The translations under genes and the position numbers were made by a program. Below the pieces are notes generated by a model. That model saw only the letters and a program-made list of their open reading frames with translations, did not search any database and was not told where the DNA came from. A stretch of DNA of 8,663 bases. Origin: Oscillospiraceae bacterium (GTDB taxonomy: Bacteria > Bacillota > Clostridia > WRCU01). Positions 6,175 through 8,663 of this stretch are shown piece by piece. The stretch is from contig WRCU01000045.1 of NCBI GenBank assembly GCA_009783805.1, positions 1 through 8,663 on the forward strand. The letters run 5' to 3'. Numbering within the stretch: the first letter of the stretch is position 1; every line of letters begins with the position of its first letter.

Positions 6175-7176
6175 TCAACCGGCGCCCGCCCCCGCTCCCA
6201 GCTCCCTAACCTTCGCGTGTATATGGTCGAACGCGAACTCCAGCTCCTCTACCGTGCAATGCGGCTGCACCGCATGCGAGGACATGTATATCAGCCCGCC
6301 GTCCCTGAACATGGTCAGCACCCTGTCGATCTCGTCCCGCAAGAAGCCGTACCTGCCGAACCCTATCGTCGTCTGCACGTCCAGGCCGCCCATTATCGTG
6401 ATCTTGCCCGCGTACCTGTCCAAAAAGACGCCCATGTCCATCCCGGCCGACTCCTGGTATGGGTGCAGCACGTCTATCCCTATGTCCACCAGGCCGTCCA
6501 TGACCTCCGCCACGTTCCCGTCGCTGTGCAGGCTTACGTACGAGCCCTTCCCATGTATCATGGCAACGATATCCTTGTAGTATGGGTGCACCAGCTCCCA
6601 CCAGAGGTCAGGGTTGAACATCAGGCTGCGCTGCGCCCCCCAGTCGTCGGAAAAATGGTACATGTCCAGCCCGGCGTCCACCAGCATGGCCGCGTGGGCC
6701 GTGTGCCATTCCGCGAGGCGCCTGTTCAGCTCCTTGAACTCGTCCTTGTATAGCATGAGGTAGACGAGCGTGTCCTCCAGCCCGAACACGACCGTGTACC
6801 CCTCAAAGAAGCCCCACGTCCCGGATTGCACGAATCCGCCCTCCCCGTGCTGGGCGTCGATGGAGTCCTTGAGCTTCCTCAGCCTCTCGTCGCCCACGGT
6901 CAGGTCGGTGAACGGTATGCCCAATAATTTATCGGGCGTGATCCTTCCGTCCGGGCTGGCCTTCTTCGCCTCATGGATCAAGTCGAACCTGAAGGGCTGG
7001 AGGCCGAGGCCGTTGCCTGATATGTCGAATCCGTACTTCCTCGCGAACGCGTCCAGGCTGCCGTACTTGCCTATGACCTTGGGGGCGAACTCCTCGTTCC
7101 CCAGCCACGCGTTGATCGGTATCCTGTCGGGCTTCCCGTGGTTTATAACGGTTGTGACGCGCTCCCTGGATGTCAT
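6175..7176 (-). CDS. Uroporphyrinogen decarboxylase-like (URO-D superfamily) protein, probable corrinoid-type methyltransferase
   Basis: This 333-residue protein has the URO-D barrel layout: an N-terminal TSRERVTTVINHGKPDRIPI, FSDDWGAQ (175-182), HSDGN (217-221), MGGLDVQ (262-268) and a late histidine in SSHAV (299-303). Its overall pattern fits the methyltransferase-like branch (relatives of MtaA/CmuA and many uncharacterised proteins of anaerobes) better than true HemE. In MtaA-type enzymes zinc is held by an HxC motif and a later Cys. Here HxD (His217, Asp219) and probably His301 occupy those places, so metal binding may differ. A corrinoid or methylated substrate is inferred from family; none of the expected corrinoid protein genes lies nearby. 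The ATG at 7176 follows GGAGG (7186-7190) at good spacing. Arginine codons are mostly AGG (13 of 17 by hand). The C-terminus ends in a GAGAGAG tail. Confidence 0.85.
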   Translation of the reverse strand: MTSRERVTTVINHGKPDRIPINAWLGNEEFAPKVIGKYGSLDAFARKYGFDISGNGLGLQPFRFDLIHEAKKASPDGRITPDKLLGIPFTDLTVGDERLRKLKDSIDAQHGEGGFVQSGTWGFFEGYTVVFGLEDTLVYLMLYKDEFKELNRRLAEWHTAHAAMLVDAGLDMYHFSDDWGAQRSLMFNPDLWWELVHPYYKDIVAMIHGKGSYVSLHSDGNVAEVMDGLVDIGIDVLHPYQESAGMDMGVFLDRYAGKITIMGGLDVQTTIGFGRYGFLRDEIDRVLTMFRDGGLIYMSSHAVQPHCTVEELEFAFDHIHAKVRELGAGAGAG

Positions 7177-7193
7177 GCCCCGCCGCCTCCCCG

Positions 7194-7205
7194 ACTGTGG
7201 TCACA
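7194..7205. promoter_or_regulatory. CTGTG-GT-CACAG dyad, possible operator of the URO-D-like gene
   Basis: Perfect 5-bp inverted arms flank two bases, 18-29 bp before the start codon at 7176. The dyad is centred about 26 bp downstream of the TATA-like box at 7223-7228, on the predicted transcription start. The TGTG..CACA form resembles many regulator half-sites, but no specific regulator can be named. Confidence 0.35.
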
Positions 7206-7222
7206 GCCTCTTAAGCCCCGCG

Positions 7223-7228
7223 CATAAA
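7223..7228 (-). promoter_or_regulatory. TATA-like element for the URO-D-like gene
   Basis: The minus strand reads TTTATG within GGCTTTATGCG. With archaeal spacing, transcription would start near 7200 and give a leader of about 23 nt that contains the GGAGG site. A bacterial-looking TATAAT (7250-7255, minus strand) lies further upstream but lacks a good -35 partner. Confidence 0.35.
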
Positions 7229-7367
7229 GCCGGTCCGCAATGACCGTCTATTATACGGGAAGAATATGGCCGTTCCATGCATGGATCGGTCAAATCTGCG
7301 TTTCGCTGCTATTGCATTCCTGTTTCAGCCTACAGGGCGGCTGGCCTTGGCTTAGCGTCCCATCCGT

Positions 7368-7384
7368 CCGGGCGGCCGGCCCGG
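7368..7384 (-). other. GC-rich hairpin just after the sulfatase gene
   Basis: CCGGGC (7368-7373) and GCCCGG (7379-7384) pair around five bases, about 10 bp past the sulfatase TGA (7394-7396). No T-tract follows on the minus strand, so a role in 3'-end stability or termination is only possible. Confidence 0.3.
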
Positions 7385-7393
7385 CCTACCCCA

Positions 7394-8663
7394 TCAACGC
7401 GGCCCATCGGCCAAGGCCCCGACCCTGCGACGTATGCGTCCCAACAGTTCGGCCCTCACGTCCGCGTACCCGGCATCTCCGGCCAGGTTCATAAGCTCGC
7501 CCGGATCAGCCTCCAGATCGAACAGCATCCCCTCGCCGGTCGCATAATGCGCGTACTTATATTTTCCCACCCTCACCATGTACTCAGATGACTCCCGATC
7601 CTTGACGCGGTACTCCACGAACGCCTCATCACCCTCGCCGTCCGGCGCGTCCGGGCTCAGGACCTTTTCGGCGAAGCTCACCGCGTCCGGGCCCTTCGGC
7701 GGCCGTTCCATGGGGGCTAGTGGGGTGAAGTCCGCCGGCCCGGTCCCCGTAAGGTCGGCCAACGTCTGATACAGCCCTATCTGGTTTATCAACCTGCCGG
7801 AGACGACCCCCTCGGCGAGCGTGCCCGGCATGCTCACGATCATCGGCACCTTGACCGAAGGCTCGAACATGCAGAACTTTTGGTACATGCCGTGGTCGCC
7901 GTCCATCTCGCCGTGGTCGGACGTGTACACGACGATCGTGTCCTCCAGCAGCCCCAGCCTTTCCAACGAACCGTAGAGCGCGCCGATGCACTCGTCAACG
8001 AACGCCAGGTTCCCATAGTATCCGGCCTTGGCGCTCTTGCGGCCTATCTCGGGGACGGCGGAGTATGCCTCCGATATCCTCCGCGCGCTTGCCGGGTAGC
8101 CCGATATGTCGCCGACGTCCTTGATGGCGACCTCGCCCAGCGGGTACATGCCGGCGTGGCGCCGCGGCGGATGGAAAGGCGTGTGCGGCTTCATGAAGCT
8201 GGCAATGAGGAGGAACGGGCGCGACGCGCCGTTCTCCAGGAAGCGGACCGATTCGCGCGCCACGAACGCGTCCAGGTGGTCCTCCTCCTCCAGCTCCGAC
8301 GCGTAGCGCTCGGGGTCCATGGCCGTGACGTTCCCCACCCATGGCGAGGGCCTGCCGCCCCACAGCCCCCTCATGTCGGGGAACCCGGCCCCGTCGTCGT
8401 CCACGGTTTCAAAGAACCGCGGCATGAGCTGATGGCTGGCTATCTCGTCCGCGTAGTGCCTGACCTTCGGCCCCAGGTACATAAGCCAGTCGTTGATGCT
8501 CATGTAGTACTCGAATCCGTGGTTGCAAGCGTCGTTGAAGTGCATCTTCCCTACGAGCCCGGTATAGTAGCCGTTCGCCGAGAAGTGGTGGGCCATGGTC
8601 CTATACCTTCTGTCCAGGACGTCCCGGTTCGTGTCCGCGCCGGTCGTGTGCGCGTAGAGCCCG
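7394..8663 (-). CDS. Sulfatase-family hydrolase (5' end off the window)
   Basis: At least 422 residues are visible. The frame stays open to the right edge, and family homology continues upstream of the first in-window ATG (8596), through GLYAHTTGAD, so that ATG is internal. Sulfatase landmarks are GKMHF (Lys and His near the active site), FMKPHTPFHPP, and YTSDHGEMDGDHGMYQK, whose Asp-His pair binds the metal. The C-terminal part (KYKYAHYATGEGMLFDLEADPGELMNLA, shown here in pieces: VGKYKYAHY, LFDLEADPGE) is also typical of the family. The enzyme would hydrolyse a sulfate ester, or a phosphonate or phosphate ester in related branches. The catalytic CxPSR (or SxPSR) motif, which is needed to call a formylglycine sulfatase, lies just beyond the edge, as does any signal peptide. 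Arginine codons differ from the neighbours: 11 of 29 are AGG by hand count. Confidence 0.9.
   Translation of the reverse strand, partial: GLYAHTTGADTNRDVLDRRYRTMAHHFSANGYYTGLVGKMHFNDACNHGFEYYMSINDWLMYLGPKVRHYADEIASHQLMPRFFETVDDDGAGFPDMRGLWGGRPSPWVGNVTAMDPERYASELEEEDHLDAFVARESVRFLENGASRPFLLIASFMKPHTPFHPPRRHAGMYPLGEVAIKDVGDISGYPASARRISEAYSAVPEIGRKSAKAGYYGNLAFVDECIGALYGSLERLGLLEDTIVVYTSDHGEMDGDHGMYQKFCMFEPSVKVPMIVSMPGTLAEGVVSGRLINQIGLYQTLADLTGTGPADFTPLAPMERPPKGPDAVSFAEKVLSPDAPDGEGDEAFVEYRVKDRESSEYMVRVGKYKYAHYATGEGMLFDLEADPGELMNLAGDAGYADVRAELLGRIRRRVGALADGPR

Larger units (their letters stand above)
7177..7393. other. Intergenic region between sulfatase and URO-D-like gene
   Basis: These 217 bp contain the likely promoter of the URO-D-like gene. 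Parts of 7240-7330 are less GC-rich than the genes. Besides the dyads listed separately, CGGTC/GACCG arms lie at 7231-7246 around six bases, and a perfect 12-bp palindrome TCCATGCATGGA lies at 7274-7285. A plus-strand frame from 7240 runs into the sulfatase gene antisense and looks spurious. No RNA gene was recognised. Confidence 0.5.

Noticed and set aside
7250..7255. Bacterial -10-like TATAAT on the minus strand
   Set aside because: The hexamer 16 bp upstream (TGGAAC) matches a -35 poorly, and the better TTGACC is 32 bp away. It is kept only as an alternative to the TATA-like box nearer the gene.
7240..7494. Plus-strand open frame with a hydrophobic stretch, starting in the intergenic gap
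   Set aside because: It has no ribosome binding site, runs antisense into the sulfatase 3' end, and its second half is low-complexity Pro/Arg. A tiny membrane protein is not excluded but not supported.
8594..8596. ATG at 8596 as the sulfatase start
   Set aside because: The open frame and sulfatase-like residues continue upstream to the window edge, so this Met is internal.

Overview
The window is GC-rich prokaryotic DNA with six protein genes, all read from the minus strand. In transcription order they are: a sulfatase-family hydrolase (5' end beyond the right edge), a uroporphyrinogen decarboxylase-like protein of the corrinoid methyltransferase type, a short alanyl-tRNA synthetase, the two half-transporters of a heterodimeric ABC exporter, and a DUF2089-type zinc-ribbon/helix-turn-helix protein (3' end beyond the left edge). 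Gaps between neighbours are 91 to 217 bp. No tRNA, rRNA, CRISPR array, insertion sequence or phage gene is visible.

The organism cannot be fixed from this window. Arginine is written mostly as AGG (a hand count of the uroporphyrinogen decarboxylase-like gene gives 13 of 17), and ATA is freely used for isoleucine. Shine-Dalgarno sites are weak, and TATA-like boxes sit about 45 to 60 bp before three of the starts. These traits lean towards an archaeon, perhaps an anaerobic GC-rich euryarchaeal or Thermoplasmatota-like lineage. All six protein families also occur in bacteria, and the alanyl-tRNA synthetase is of bacterial, not archaeal, type. An anaerobic bacterium with AGG/ATA-rich codon use remains possible.

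Region by region. 7394-8663 is a sulfatase-fold enzyme without its N-terminal active-site segment. 7177-7393 is an intergenic promoter region with several dyads. 6175-7176 is the uroporphyrinogen decarboxylase-like gene. 4329-6083 is alaS, which ends directly after the editing domain. 2387-4165 and 433-2265 encode a TM287/TM288-type (BmrCD/LmrCD-type) exporter pair with one consensus and one degenerate ATP site. 298-432 is a sharply AT-rich island with short repeats and a near-palindrome in front of the DUF2089 gene.

Only the ABC pair clearly works together. The sulfatase and the uroporphyrinogen decarboxylase-like protein may belong to scavenging of sulfated or methylated compounds, but that link is only adjacency. 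The most notable points are the C-Ala-less alanyl-tRNA synthetase, the patterned AT-rich island, and a recurring layout of TATA-like box followed about 27 bp later by a dyad. No wholly new system is evident; most of the window is recognisable metabolism, translation and transport.
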